Assembly: GCF_900184735.1 (NCBI RefSeq)
Contig: NZ_LT855387.1
Coordinates: 119,099 to 183,098 of the forward strand
From: Paucisalibacillus globulus
GTDB lineage: Bacteria; Bacillota; Bacilli; Bacillales; Amphibacillaceae
Direction of reading: 5' to 3'
Length of the DNA: 64,000 nucleotides
The position numbers were made by a program, and so were the translations under genes. Within the stretch, counting starts at the first letter, position 1. Each line of letters starts with the position of its first letter. Shown here one piece after another: positions 36,389-45,574 of the stretch. The notes below the pieces were generated by a model. That model made no database searches. It was not told the DNA's origin and saw only the letters and a program-made list of their open reading frames with translations.

Positions 36389-36928
36389 TTAGCTCTCTGT
36401 CATTGGCTCAGGGACTACGGTTACGACCTTTTCCCCTAACTCATCCCGTACCATTTGCATGATGTTTACAACTTCTGTTTTTGATAGCTCATCTGCTTGC
36501 ACATGAACAAATACTTTCTCTCCATCCGCACGAACTAATACATCTTGGTATTCAGCAGATGCTAAAATAGTCTCTTCTAAAATCATTTCTTTTGTATTTA
36601 ACTGTTCAATAGCATCCATTTCGTCGTAAGCTTTCTTTTTCTCTTCAACTGAAGCTGAACTGTTAGCAACAACGTCATCTAATCGATCTAACTTCTTACT
36701 TCTTTCATCTTGTACTTCTAAGCGTAGTGCTGCAAATAATTCATTTTCACCAGGAGCGATATCCACATTAGCCTCTTCACCTGTTGTCGATGTTTCCTCG
36801 GTTGCATTATTTTCTTCACCAGTATTCATGTAAGCAAAATCACCTGGTTTTTGAGTCATGTAGTACACACTCAACACAATCATTAAGCTTAGCATTGTTA
36901 ATAGCCATACCGTTTGTTTTTTCAACAT
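36389..36928 (-). CDS. spoIIIAH: Stage III sporulation protein AH
   Basis: A 179-residue mother-cell membrane protein with one N-terminal membrane segment (about 8-26) and an extracytoplasmic domain related to the YscJ/FliF ring-forming family. It binds forespore SpoIIQ across the intermembrane space to form the feeding channel. A Glu/Thr/Ala-rich linker (about 37-58) separates the two. It is the last gene of the operon, 15 bases after spoIIIAG. Confidence 0.93.
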   Translation of the reverse strand: MLKKQTVWLLTMLSLMIVLSVYYMTQKPGDFAYMNTGEENNATEETSTTGEEANVDIAPGENELFAALRLEVQDERSKKLDRLDDVVANSSASVEEKKKAYDEMDAIEQLNTKEMILEETILASAEYQDVLVRADGEKVFVHVQADELSKTEVVNIMQMVRDELGEKVVTVVPEPMTES

Positions 36929-36943
36929 TAAATATTCCTCCCC

Positions 36944-37567
36944 TTATTTTTTAGGATTAACAGAAACTCTATGTGTAGGAACATCAAGCACTCTTGAGAC
37001 AGCTTCTACTACCCATTGTTTGACAGTAGCTTTTTCTACTCCCTTTGCTGTCACTAAGACACCTCTAACTTCAGGTTTCTTAGTTGAAACTAGAATTGGT
37101 GACTCTTGATCTCCTTGCCTTACTATAACAACTTGTGATTCCTCAGTACTTTCCTCAATTTGCCTTGTCCCACCATTTTGGTCATTTTCCTCAGTATGCT
37201 GCTGTCCATTAATTAGATTTCTTTCATAGACTTTTACATTAGTAGAATCTAGATTTACCATAATTTCCACTTCAGAGACGCCATCGATATTTTCTAACAT
37301 GTTCTGTAATTGCTTCTCATAATTTTCCTCCAATACACTAACATCAGATGTCTTAGAAGAATCATGGGAACTTACTTCTTCGGTTTGGGACTGTGCCTCT
37401 AAATTCATCTCAGGTAGTTCTTGTCCCGAATCTTTTTGGGATGAGGTATTAAACATGTTAGATACCAATATAACTAGTAAACTAACAAGTCCAATAATGA
37501 CTACATAGGCTGTTTTTTTAGAACCACTAATTTTTTCTTTCAAAAAATCTTGTAATTTTTTTATCAA
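36944..37567 (-). CDS. spoIIIAG: Stage III sporulation protein AG
   Basis: A protein of about 207 residues with one membrane segment (about 20-40), a Ser/Glu/Gln-rich linker and a C-terminal ring-building-motif domain (QLQNMLENIDGVSEVEIMVNL). It forms the large oligomeric ring of the SpoIIIA-SpoIIQ channel. I prefer the TTG start at 37567: it overlaps the spoIIIAF stop as TTGA and has GGGAGGGAGGGG just upstream, whereas ATG 37585 has no ribosome-binding site. Confidence 0.9.
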   Translation of the reverse strand: MIKKLQDFLKEKISGSKKTAYVVIIGLVSLLVILVSNMFNTSSQKDSGQELPEMNLEAQSQTEEVSSHDSSKTSDVSVLEENYEKQLQNMLENIDGVSEVEIMVNLDSTNVKVYERNLINGQQHTEENDQNGGTRQIEESTEESQVVIVRQGDQESPILVSTKKPEVRGVLVTAKGVEKATVKQWVVEAVSRVLDVPTHRVSVNPKK

Positions 37568-38199
37568 GATGCCCCTCCCTCCCATCTAACAGTTAATTTC
37601 TTATCACTTAATTCCCAGGTTTCTCGTAACAATTCCTCTATCCCTTGAAGGTTGATTTCCTCCGTAGGGTTATTATATTGCTTGTCTCCCGTATCGATGA
37701 CAACATCCTCTACTGCATTCACTGTTCCCTCCCCTGCTTCTGATTGTTCAAGATAAACAATGACTTCTTCTAGCCCCTCATAGGAATATGTTGCACCTTC
37801 TATGAACTGAAATTTCAGATCACTTATTTCAGCTTGGTAGTTGTCCAAAAGAGGAGCTTTCGCTATATCTTTTAATTGGACAGCCATTTGTTCTAAAATA
37901 TATGCGCTAGATGTCGATTCTATTTCACTTTTTTGCATTTCAATCAAATTTTCTATTTCTGAAGTCTTAGAATCATCGTTAATTATGCTACTAAAGCTGT
38001 TTCTGACGGCGTCCTCAATATTAACGTTAAAGAGATAAAAAATAGGTTGGAGAAAAATTAGAATTAGTATCAAGCCAATTACAAACTTTATATACTTTTT
38101 CATTCCTCCAGCAGGAACTAGTAGATCAATAATGGTTGCAAGTAAAATAAAGATGATTATTTGTGAGACCCAATTTATTAGTAGATTCAATTCCATCAT
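37564..38199 (-). CDS. spoIIIAF: Stage III sporulation protein AF
   Basis: A 211-residue mother-cell membrane protein with two N-terminal membrane segments (about 8-26 and 35-55), then a ring-building-motif domain, as in other SpoIIIAF proteins. Part of the feeding channel. Two consecutive ATG codons (38199, 38196) follow AGGA; either may be used. It lies two bases after the spoIIIAE stop, consistent with coupling. Confidence 0.92.
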   Translation of the reverse strand: MMELNLLINWVSQIIIFILLATIIDLLVPAGGMKKYIKFVIGLILILIFLQPIFYLFNVNIEDAVRNSFSSIINDDSKTSEIENLIEMQKSEIESTSSAYILEQMAVQLKDIAKAPLLDNYQAEISDLKFQFIEGATYSYEGLEEVIVYLEQSEAGEGTVNAVEDVVIDTGDKQYNNPTEEINLQGIEELLRETWELSDKKLTVRWEGGAS

Positions 38200-38201
38200 T
38201 C

Positions 38202-39374
38202 CTATCGCAGTAGTAATGTAATATTACTAGCCGTTACAATAATGACGATACTTAAGAAAAACATTAAAGAAACTGCTAGGAGGCACCCTAGAATATAAAC
38301 AATATATTTACTAATAGTATTTAGGCTTGTAATAATTGGCCCATCAGCAATTGGTTGAAGCACTGCTGCTGCAATTTTATAAATTAGAGCAATTGCAAAA
38401 ATCTTGATCGCTGGAAATATAGCTATAAAAATAACAATCGCTACACCAACAATACCTACAGCATTTTTTAATAATAAGGAAGCACTCAACACAGTATCTG
38501 CAGCATCTGTTAGCGTTCTACCTACAACTGGGATAAAGTTCCCCGTAACAAACTTAGCCGTTTTCATTGCTACCCCATCTTGAATCGCACTTGCTGCACC
38601 CTGGACAGATAATACACCAATAAATATAGTTAAAAAGATTCCTAGGGTTCCGATAGCAATCGAGCGGAATAGATCAGCCAAATGGGTAACCTTATGATTT
38701 TCATTTAAACTACTAACTATAATTAATAATGCAGATATAAAAAGTAATGGCATAATAAAATTAGAAACTAGAATGCCGATTGCATTAATTAAAAAGATTG
38801 TAATCGGATTGAAAAAGGATACAGATATAGCACTACCAAATGTAGCCATTAACCCCAGCACCAAAGGTATCAAGGCGATCATAAAACTACTCATCATACT
38901 TATGGCTTCCTTTGCATAAGAAACAGCCAAGTAAAAACTATTTAATGCGATAAATATCAGGACAATATATACTACGAAGTATGCGATTTTACTAACGGAG
39001 GTTTTTTCAAATGCCGTATGCATAGTTTGTAACAAAACAGAAAACAACGTTAATAACAGGAGAGATCCTAGTAACTTTCCATTTAATATAACCTCATGAA
39101 GCAGGTACTCTAGTCCACCAGTTAATAGGTTTTTGATAGAGAACTCATCATTTCCCTTAATGAAGTCATAAAGACTATTCTTTTCAAGTTCCGGAATATA
39201 TCCTCCATATTCATCGACAACAACATTCCAATATTTCTGCATCCCATCAAATGAGACATCTTCCATTAATAAATCTTCCACAGGAGCTTCCACTTGATTA
39301 TCTGCATATACAACGGCTTGTCCAAAAAATAGAATAATAAATAGTAAACAGAAAGTACGGCTTATCCGTTTCAT
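38202..39374 (-). CDS. spoIIIAE: Stage III sporulation protein AE
   Basis: A 390-residue polytopic protein with a cleavable-type signal sequence (about 1-24) and seven or eight membrane segments after residue 90. It is the largest membrane part of the SpoIIIA complex. Weak permease resemblance is known for the family. ATG with AAGGAGCAAG upstream, though at a long spacing. Confidence 0.93.
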   Translation of the reverse strand: MKRISRTFCLLFIILFFGQAVVYADNQVEAPVEDLLMEDVSFDGMQKYWNVVVDEYGGYIPELEKNSLYDFIKGNDEFSIKNLLTGGLEYLLHEVILNGKLLGSLLLLTLFSVLLQTMHTAFEKTSVSKIAYFVVYIVLIFIALNSFYLAVSYAKEAISMMSSFMIALIPLVLGLMATFGSAISVSFFNPITIFLINAIGILVSNFIMPLLFISALLIIVSSLNENHKVTHLADLFRSIAIGTLGIFLTIFIGVLSVQGAASAIQDGVAMKTAKFVTGNFIPVVGRTLTDAADTVLSASLLLKNAVGIVGVAIVIFIAIFPAIKIFAIALIYKIAAAVLQPIADGPIITSLNTISKYIVYILGCLLAVSLMFFLSIVIIVTASNITLLLR

Positions 39375-39414
39375 GCACTACCACTTGCTCCTTCCTCTCA
39401 AGAACTTTCTCCCA

Positions 39415-39807
39415 TTAAGCTTGCGGCAAGAAATTTAATATAGCTTCGACAACTGCTGAGATAATTGGGATTGCTAGTAATAAAATGAATATTTTTCCTG
39501 CTAATTCAATTTTGGAAGCAACAGCGCTAAGTCCTGCGTCTTTCGTAATGCTTGAACCTAATTCTGTGATATAAGCAATACCGATTATTTTTAAGATAGT
39601 CTCGATATACATACCATTAATGGATGCTTTTTGCCCTAAAGTCTCTATCAACCGAATAATCGATCCGATCTGACTAATCACTGCTAAAAATAATACGATT
39701 CCGGTAATTAATAAAATAATAAATGCAAAGGGGCCGCGCATCTCTTTTAAGATGATGTATAATACGCTTGCAATAATACCTAAAGTGACAATTTGTATGA
39801 TATCCAT
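39415..39807 (-). CDS. spoIIIAD: Stage III sporulation protein AD
   Basis: A 130-residue protein that is almost entirely membrane-embedded (four hydrophobic segments), with the conserved middle NGMYIETILKIIGIAYITELGSSITKDAG. It is a small permease-like component of the SpoIIIA complex. It lies six bases after spoIIIAC. Confidence 0.94.
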   Translation of the reverse strand: MDIIQIVTLGIIASVLYIILKEMRGPFAFIILLITGIVLFLAVISQIGSIIRLIETLGQKASINGMYIETILKIIGIAYITELGSSITKDAGLSAVASKIELAGKIFILLLAIPIISAVVEAILNFLPQA

Positions 39808-39813
39808 ACAGAA

Positions 39814-40020
39814 TTACCCTTGAAATAAGAATACTGATCGGATTTGTTGAAATAAATCTGACAGCCCATTAATAACAACTACAAGAACAATAATAAATCC
39901 TACAAGTGTAACAAACTGCGCTATTTCTTCCTTCCCCATTTGCTTTAAGATGGTATGTATTAGCGCGACTATAATACCTATTCCAGCTATTTGAAATAAA
40001 ATAGATGCATCTGATAGCAT
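39814..40020 (-). CDS. spoIIIAC: Stage III sporulation protein AC
   Basis: A 68-residue protein with two membrane segments, sharing fold and sequence flavour with the first half of SpoIIIAD (ALIHTILKQMGKEEIAQFVTL). ATG with AAAGGGGC upstream, 18 bases after spoIIIAB. Confidence 0.94.
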   Translation of the reverse strand: MLSDASILFQIAGIGIIVALIHTILKQMGKEEIAQFVTLVGFIIVLVVVINGLSDLFQQIRSVFLFQG

Positions 40021-40038
40021 AACAAGAGCCCCTTTCCC

Positions 40039-40551
40039 CTATATGAGCAATAACACGATAAACAGGCCAGTTAAGAATCCAAGATTTTTTGCCATTTTTC
40101 CATACCTATCCTGTTCGTCTCTTGCATCTTGTAATTCTCTTTCCAGGTGTTTAATTGTCAATTGAATATGTTTTTGTTGTTGGGTAAAATCATGCTGTCC
40201 GATTGTCCTACCAAACTGTAAAAGAATTTCTTTCTCATTTTCACCTAGACTAGATGATTCTTTATAAGTAGTAACACTTTCATTCCAAACTGTTTCAAAA
40301 TAACTATTTTTTTCTATCATTCTGTCTGCAACTAACTGAAAAAAGGAAGCACAAGGCTCTGGTATTTGCCTAGCAATGGATGAAAAGGCATCATGTAATG
40401 GAAGTTGACTATAAAGTATTTCTGCTTCTAAAGTTTGTAGAGCATTAATTAATTGTCGTATATGCTTAGGACGTCTTGTAAGCTTATTACTCCATTCAAA
40501 TCCGAGCCATGTCGTCGCGCTTATGAAGAGAAGTGCCCCGATCCACTTCAT
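40039..40551 (-). CDS. spoIIIAB: Stage III sporulation protein AB
   Basis: A 170-residue protein with membrane segments at both ends (about 3-18 and 153-170) and a helical middle, resembling type II/type IV pilus platform (GspF-like) proteins. ATG 40551 has GGGGG upstream and gives the family length; extending to 40596 would add 15 residues read from inside spoIIIAA. It overlaps the end of spoIIIAA by 56 bases. Confidence 0.93.
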   Translation of the reverse strand: MKWIGALLFISATTWLGFEWSNKLTRRPKHIRQLINALQTLEAEILYSQLPLHDAFSSIARQIPEPCASFFQLVADRMIEKNSYFETVWNESVTTYKESSSLGENEKEILLQFGRTIGQHDFTQQQKHIQLTIKHLERELQDARDEQDRYGKMAKNLGFLTGLFIVLLLI

Positions 40552-41473
40552 TTGGCAATCCCCCCATTTTCTGATAGATATTTTTTTCATTTTCATCGTA
40601 TATTGATTGAATGCTACCCGGAGACGTTTGACCTTTAAGAAGTACTATTCTACTGAATACCTTTTTTTCTAATAAAGGTAGAATCGATGGCCTGTTTTTT
40701 AGCTCTTGAAGATTCTGCCCATGGATTGTACATATCACTGTAACACCAGCATTAATCGCATTGATTAAAGCTTGTACATCCTTATCACTACCAATCTCAT
40801 CCACTACTAATATTTCTGGTGACATCGACCGAATCATCATCATCATCCCCTCTGCCTTTGGACAGGCATCCAAAACGTCCGTTCGTATACCTAAATTATG
40901 CTGTGGTATCCCCTTCAGGCATGCTGCAATTTCAGAACGTTCATCAACCACACCAACCTTCTTAGGGGGAATATGATTCCATCCAGTAGAAATAATCCGT
41001 ATTACATCACGAATTAGTGTTGTTTTACCTGATTGCGGAGACCCTACAAACAGTGTATTTAAAAATTTGTTTTTATATAGATAGGGAATTACTTTCGTTG
41101 CTACACCAATCTTTTCTTTTGCAATTCTGATGTTCAAAAAAGTAATATACTGAATTGCTTTTACAGATCCATTAACCGTATTTACTTTTCCTGCTAAACC
41201 AACACGATGTCCCCCCTCTATCGTGATATACCCTTCTCTAAGTTCATCTTCCATCCGATATAGCGAGAACTCACTTAACTGATTAATAATAAAAGTATTA
41301 TCTTTTTTACTTGGCCTTGCTTGTGTTATCCACTCAATTCCATAATCAAAGATTAATTCAATTGGTTGATGTAACCTGACCCTAATTTCCTGTAGCTTGT
41401 CCCACCTATTTCCAACACCCTTTTTAATGGCATATTGAATTTCACCGGGAAATAATCGTAATATCTCCTCCAT
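40496..41473 (-). CDS. spoIIIAA: Stage III sporulation ATPase AA
   Basis: A 325-residue secretion-type ATPase. Walker A GSPQSGKT at 144-151, Walker B EILVVDEIG near 216, and arginine-rich segments in between. It powers the SpoIIIA-SpoIIQ channel. It is somewhat longer than the 307-residue B. subtilis protein because the last 18 residues run into spoIIIAB. First gene of the eight-gene operon. ATG with GGGAGTGAG upstream. Confidence 0.94.
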   Translation of the reverse strand: MEEILRLFPGEIQYAIKKGVGNRWDKLQEIRVRLHQPIELIFDYGIEWITQARPSKKDNTFIINQLSEFSLYRMEDELREGYITIEGGHRVGLAGKVNTVNGSVKAIQYITFLNIRIAKEKIGVATKVIPYLYKNKFLNTLFVGSPQSGKTTLIRDVIRIISTGWNHIPPKKVGVVDERSEIAACLKGIPQHNLGIRTDVLDACPKAEGMMMMIRSMSPEILVVDEIGSDKDVQALINAINAGVTVICTIHGQNLQELKNRPSILPLLEKKVFSRIVLLKGQTSPGSIQSIYDENEKNIYQKMGGLPNEVDRGTSLHKRDDMARI

Positions 41474-41524
41474 CGCTTTTTCTCACTCCCATTAATCCCT
41501 GAGCATTTTCATATTCTATAAGTA

Positions 41525-41552
41525 AATGTATGTCTGAAGTGAAAATTTATGA
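41525..41552 (-). promoter_or_regulatory. SigE-type promoter for spoIIIA operon
   Basis: On the minus strand TCATAAA, 13 bases, then a perfect sigma-E -10 CATACATT (consensus CATACANT). It lies about 50 bases upstream of spoIIIAA. The -35 matches 5 of 7 of KMATATT. Confidence 0.55.
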
Positions 41553-41631
41553 CTAATAGGAGAGAAATAATAGAGTTGATAATATTTAATAAAGATTTTG
41601 ATTATAGTGGGATAAAACGATGAGAAAAACA

Positions 41632-41660
41632 AAAACAGCCATAGAACATCTGGCTGCTTT
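41632..41660. terminator. Weak bidirectional hairpin
   Basis: CAGCCA/TGGCTG stem flanked by AAAA and TTTT in the gene-poor stretch between spoIIIAA and the toroid-like protein gene. It could end a transcript from either side. Confidence 0.35.
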
Positions 41661-41759
41661 TCTATACCAATACCTATTCGCTATTGTTACGTAGGTAATA
41701 ATCAGGTTTATACAGTAAAACTAATCTAGCATTTTAGTCCTTTCTCCTATTATAAATAG

Positions 41760-41909
41760 CTTATTATTGATAGTTTTTTGACCATTTTCATAGACAGTAC
41801 CTCTAATCAAGATAATCAGATTGAAAATGATCCTGATGTCATTAACATTAGTCTACAAATGGAAGAAATGGGTAAAGAATTAACCTCAATCAAACAAAAG
41901 ATAGATTAA
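41760..41909 (+). pseudogene. Possible remnant of a small coding frame
   Basis: After an in-frame stop just upstream, an open stretch of 49 codons reads LIIDSFLTIFIDS... and ends MEEMGKELTSIKQKID before TAA. It has no start codon with a ribosome-binding site and no upstream extension. The composition (hydrophobic, then charged and helical) looks protein-like, so it may be the tail of a decayed gene. Chance is not excluded. Apart from this and the nearby hairpin, 41553-41997 shows nothing else. Confidence 0.25.
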
Positions 41910-41997
41910 ATAGAAAAATGTAGTAAAATACAACCTTCTTTTTCCCTTTGAACAGGAGTAAGAGTGTATTATTATAGGGTCCGTTGCTTCTTTTATA

Positions 41998-42939
41998 TCA
42001 GTTAAGATATCCAAAAGCCTTGAACGTTTTATATCTCTCTACTGCAAGTATTCCTTTCCAATAGATTCTAGCCTTTTCAAATTCTATTGGATAGCGATCC
42101 CACACCCATGAAATATCCCAAACACCATATTCAGACATTTGCTCTTTATAAAAATTCAAGTTTTCTGCCACTAGTGAGCCCACTCTTTCATATAACGGAC
42201 TCTCAGGATTGTCAATGAAATCCAATGGCAATGGTACATAACCTGAATCCCAACTAGATATATCCTTATTCATACATTGATAGGCAAGTTCTACTATTTT
42301 TTCAAAGACTACCTCATAGGAATAACCTGTTTTTTCCTTTAGTGTTGATTTATAGGGCTTGATTATCTTAATGAATACTTGGAAATTATTTATTTCATGT
42401 TTATCCATTTCTTCTTGATTCATTAGATACGTCACTGCTTTTTTTAGTGAATCCCATCCAATTTGAGCAAATTTAGTTTCAGCATCAGACCAGTGCACAA
42501 GGAATGCTGCAAGTTCAACACTTGGATTATACGACCAACGTTCTTCTAATCCTTCCTCAAAATGCCACCATGGTGCATGTGGGTATTCATTGAACTCTGG
42601 TAATACAGAAGCCCACTTCCCCTTATCCTCATTATATGAATTTACTAAATAGAAAAGCATTTTTTGAACTATTGGTTCTTCTTTACTTGCTTCTATTTCC
42701 AGTAAAATCTGTCCTCCGGCCCAAGTTGCCATGGGGGAAGAATTTGGTAACCAAAAATCTGGTTCAATGCCATGGCCGAAACCACCATCGGTATTTTGAT
42801 ATCGTTTTAACTTTTCTATTACATTTTCTTTACTACCATTCCCAAACAGGTATTCAAAACGAGCAATCTCCAACTCACGACAGTTTTGAGATAAAAATTC
42901 TTTCGTCAAATTGAATTTTTTTTGCTTAATCTTTTCCAC
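41998..42939 (-). CDS. Predicted alpha/alpha-toroid protein of unknown function
   Basis: A 313-residue soluble, acidic, Trp-rich protein. Segments such as YQNTDGGFGHGIEPDF, WAGGQILLEIEAS and EEGLEERWSYNPSVELAAFL resemble the helix pairs and QW-like turns of prenyltransferase/terpene-cyclase toroid folds, but no catalytic Asp motif (DxDD) or zinc site is visible. GTG 42939 has AGAGGTGA upstream; GTG 42987 is an alternative with GGAG five bases upstream. I do not recognise a function. It sits where B. subtilis has yqhV, between efp and spoIIIA, and looks lineage-specific. Confidence 0.7.
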   Translation of the reverse strand: MEKIKQKKFNLTKEFLSQNCRELEIARFEYLFGNGSKENVIEKLKRYQNTDGGFGHGIEPDFWLPNSSPMATWAGGQILLEIEASKEEPIVQKMLFYLVNSYNEDKGKWASVLPEFNEYPHAPWWHFEEGLEERWSYNPSVELAAFLVHWSDAETKFAQIGWDSLKKAVTYLMNQEEMDKHEINNFQVFIKIIKPYKSTLKEKTGYSYEVVFEKIVELAYQCMNKDISSWDSGYVPLPLDFIDNPESPLYERVGSLVAENLNFYKEQMSEYGVWDISWVWDRYPIEFEKARIYWKGILAVERYKTFKAFGYLN

Positions 42940-43007
42940 TTCAACTTCACCTCTAATTTCTTTTCTAATGATTAGGGATATCGTCACTGTTACTCCAAAT
43001 AAAAAAA

Positions 43008-43038
43008 GATGATCATCCTAATAAATTGATGATCATCT
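43008..43038 (-). terminator. Terminator after efp
   Basis: An 11-bp perfect stem AGATGATCATC/GATGATCATCT, followed by TTTTTTT on the minus strand, 18 bases past the efp stop. Confidence 0.9.
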
Positions 43039-43055
43039 CTGGTTGTTATATTAAC

Positions 43056-43613
43056 TTATGCTCTTGAAACATATTTCCCATCAGAAGTATTAATCACAAG
43101 CTTGTCGCCAACATTAACAAAGAATGGTACTTGTACAATAAGTCCTGTTTCTACTGTTGCTGGTTTTGAGCCACCACTTGCAGTATCACCTTTAATCCCA
43201 GGTTCAGTTTCTACTACTTCTAGTTCCACATTATTTGGTAAATCTATACCTAATATTTCTCCTTGATACTGAATCATAGAGACTTCCATATTTTCTTTAA
43301 TAAATTTTAGCTCATGCTCGATTTGAGCAGTAGTAAGTTCAATTTGCTCGTAGCTAGCTGTATCCATAAATGAGTGTGCATCACCTGAAGCATATAAATA
43401 TTGCATTTTTTTATGCTCTACATGGGCTTTGCCAACTTTCTCACCAGCTCTAAATGTTTTCTCTTGAATATTCCCATTACGCAAGTTACGTAGTTTAGAC
43501 CTTACAAATGCAGCACCTTTACCAGGTTTTACATGTTGGAAGTCCACTACCTGCCATACATCATTATCCATTTCTATTGTAAGGCCTGTTTTAAAATCGT
43601 TTACTGAAATCAT
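43056..43613 (-). CDS. efp: Translation elongation factor P
   Basis: A 185-residue three-domain tRNA mimic that rescues ribosomes stalled at polyproline. The modifiable Lys32 sits in [11 protein letters not shown], as in Bacillus EF-P (5-aminopentanol-modified there). The C-terminal domain ends [20 protein letters not shown] with AAGGAGGA upstream. It lies 30 bases after the proline peptidase, the same pair as in B. subtilis. Confidence 0.96.
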   Translation of the reverse strand: MISVNDFKTGLTIEMDNDVWQVVDFQHVKPGKGAAFVRSKLRNLRNGNIQEKTFRAGEKVGKAHVEHKKMQYLYASGDAHSFMDTASYEQIELTTAQIEHELKFIKENMEVSMIQYQGEILGIDLPNNVELEVVETEPGIKGDTASGGSKPATVETGLIVQVPFFVNVGDKLVINTSDGKYVSRA

Positions 43614-43643
43614 AATTGTCCTCCTTATTTAAAGCACAAACGC

Positions 43644-44705
43644 TTATAACTGAACTAGTTCTTTTGATGAAGTTGTTAATCTTTCATTACCAGTTTCGGT
43701 AATGACAATATCGTCTTCAATACGACAGCCACCAACATTAGGAATATAAATTCCTGGCTCTACTGTTACTACCATACCTGGTTCTAATTTTAGTTCACTA
43801 CGGAATGATAATCCAGGCCCTTCGTGTACTTCTAGACCTATTCCGTGTCCAGTTGAATGACCAAAATATTCACCAAATCCTTGTCCTTTAATATAATCTC
43901 TAGTTAAAGCATCAGCCTCAATACCAGTCATACCTGGCTTAATTCCATTTACCCCACGAAGTTGAGCTTCTAAAACGGTGTCATAAATCTTTCGTAACTC
44001 ATCACTAATTTCCCCTACTGCAACTGTTCTAGTAATGTCAGAAACATAACCATTATATAGAGCACCATAATCAAGCGTCACTAGTTCACCAGATTGTATT
44101 TCCTTTGTAGAGGCAACCCCATGGGGCATTGCAGAACGGAAACCTGATGCAACAATTGTATCAAAACTTGAGCCAGCAGCCCCTTGTCTACGCATAAAGA
44201 ATTCTAGTTCATTGGAAACTTCGATTTCTTTAACTCCTGGCTTTATATATTTTTGGATATGTTCGAATGCAGCATCAGCAATTTCAGCTGCTTTCTTTAA
44301 TATTGCTATTTCTTCTGGTGTTTTAACTAAGCGAATTTTTTCAATCACTTCACTAGTTGGAACCAGTTCAGCATCTAACAAATCACGGTAACGATCATAT
44401 GTAGCATAGGTAACATGATTTTTCTCAAAACCAAGGCGTTTTACTTGAAGTAGGGTCAATTGTGATTTTACTTCCTCTTCCATTAACTTCTTATGTTCAA
44501 CGACCGTAAAATCTTTCGCTTGTTCCGCAGCTTGTTCAGTATAGCGGAAGTCGGTAATAAAAATCGCTTCATCATGACTCACAATAACTGTACCTGCAGA
44601 ACCTGTAAAACCAGTAACATATCTACGGTTAATTGGACTATTAATCATTATGGCATCTAAATTCAATTCTTGAAGCGCTTGTCTAATTTTTATAATTTTC
44701 TCCAT
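43644..44705 (-). CDS. yqhT: Xaa-Pro peptidase (YqhT, M24 family)
   Basis: A 353-residue pita-bread metallopeptidase that cleaves X-Pro bonds. N-terminal creatinase-like domain (1-125), then the catalytic domain with metal ligands in LDYGALYNGYVSDITRT (two Asp), GHSTGHGIGLEVHE (His) and TVEPGIY / CRIEDDI (two Glu). It pairs functionally with EF-P next door, as both deal with proline-containing proteins. ATG with GAAAGGGATG upstream. Confidence 0.92.
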   Translation of the reverse strand: MEKIIKIRQALQELNLDAIMINSPINRRYVTGFTGSAGTVIVSHDEAIFITDFRYTEQAAEQAKDFTVVEHKKLMEEEVKSQLTLLQVKRLGFEKNHVTYATYDRYRDLLDAELVPTSEVIEKIRLVKTPEEIAILKKAAEIADAAFEHIQKYIKPGVKEIEVSNELEFFMRRQGAAGSSFDTIVASGFRSAMPHGVASTKEIQSGELVTLDYGALYNGYVSDITRTVAVGEISDELRKIYDTVLEAQLRGVNGIKPGMTGIEADALTRDYIKGQGFGEYFGHSTGHGIGLEVHEGPGLSFRSELKLEPGMVVTVEPGIYIPNVGGCRIEDDIVITETGNERLTTSSKELVQL

Positions 44706-44836
44706 CTCTTCATCCCTTTCCCATTGCCACTCGCATGTAAATTTCTTTTACTTTAAGTCTATAGTTTATTATGACTTTATCAGTTTACCATAAATAGACA
44801 ACTTTGAATATTGATTTAGTTGGGGAATAGGGGTTT

Positions 44837-45352
44837 TTAATTAGATACCTTTTTTGAACCATCGTTTGCTGTTGCAATCGTGTCTTGATAATCGAAAGAA
44901 ATCGAATATCCAATAAATATACCATATAAAACATAAAGACATAATGTAGAAACAATCGTTTTAATCTCCATCTCTCTTAAGTTGGGAACATTTGAAAATA
45001 TAGGTTGTAATATGAAAAATACAATTGCCCATAAAATTAATCCATAGACTATTCCCATCCATATGGAAGTTACTTTCTTAAAAACACCATAGTAAACTAG
45101 TGCAACTCCAATAGACAATAAACCGATAAGAATGATGGTAAGCAATTCCCCTAACCACGTATCCGTCCAACCTGCAGTAGTCCATGAACGAAGCAAATAG
45201 GATTTTGCAGAGACTTCCATGAAATTGAAATAGTACATAAATAGCCCTAATAAGCTTGCCAATATACCACCTATAAATCCGGTTAGTAGTGACCTTCCTA
45301 ATAATGTTGATGTATCTTCAGGTTTGTTTTGTTCGAGCTTTTTATCTTCCAA
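44837..45352 (-). CDS. yqhR: YqhR-like membrane protein
   Basis: A protein of about 171 residues with four hydrophobic segments in its second to last thirds (GFIGGILASLLGLFMYY, ELLTIILIGLLSIGVALVYYGVF, GIVYGLILWAIVFFILQPIF, TLCLYVLYGIFIGYSI). This matches Bacillus YqhR, of unknown function. I choose TTG 45352, since GGAGG lies eight bases upstream; starts further left lack a site. aroQ, which lies between yqhR and yqhT in B. subtilis, is absent. Confidence 0.78.
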   Translation of the reverse strand: MEDKKLEQNKPEDTSTLLGRSLLTGFIGGILASLLGLFMYYFNFMEVSAKSYLLRSWTTAGWTDTWLGELLTIILIGLLSIGVALVYYGVFKKVTSIWMGIVYGLILWAIVFFILQPIFSNVPNLREMEIKTIVSTLCLYVLYGIFIGYSISFDYQDTIATANDGSKKVSN

Positions 45353-45574
45353 GTTATGCACCTCCAAGTTTAGTATTACCCACTCTTTCAAATCAAATTA
45401 CAGTAAAAAATTGTTCCTTCCCTAAATAATTAACATGAGAAAAAAGAAATTGAATATTTTAAGTTGAGAAGGAAAGAATTATACTAGAATAAGAAGGATA
45501 ACTTTCTATTAGAATAGTTATATTAAATTGTACAGTTAAAATATCCGGTACATAGTTTGGAAAGGAAGATTCAT

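Noticed and set aside
40496-40596. Frameshift suspected at the spoIIIAA/spoIIIAB junction because of the overlap
   Set aside because: Both proteins are full length with normal ends; the ATG at 40551 has a good ribosome-binding site, leaving a simple 56-base overlap.
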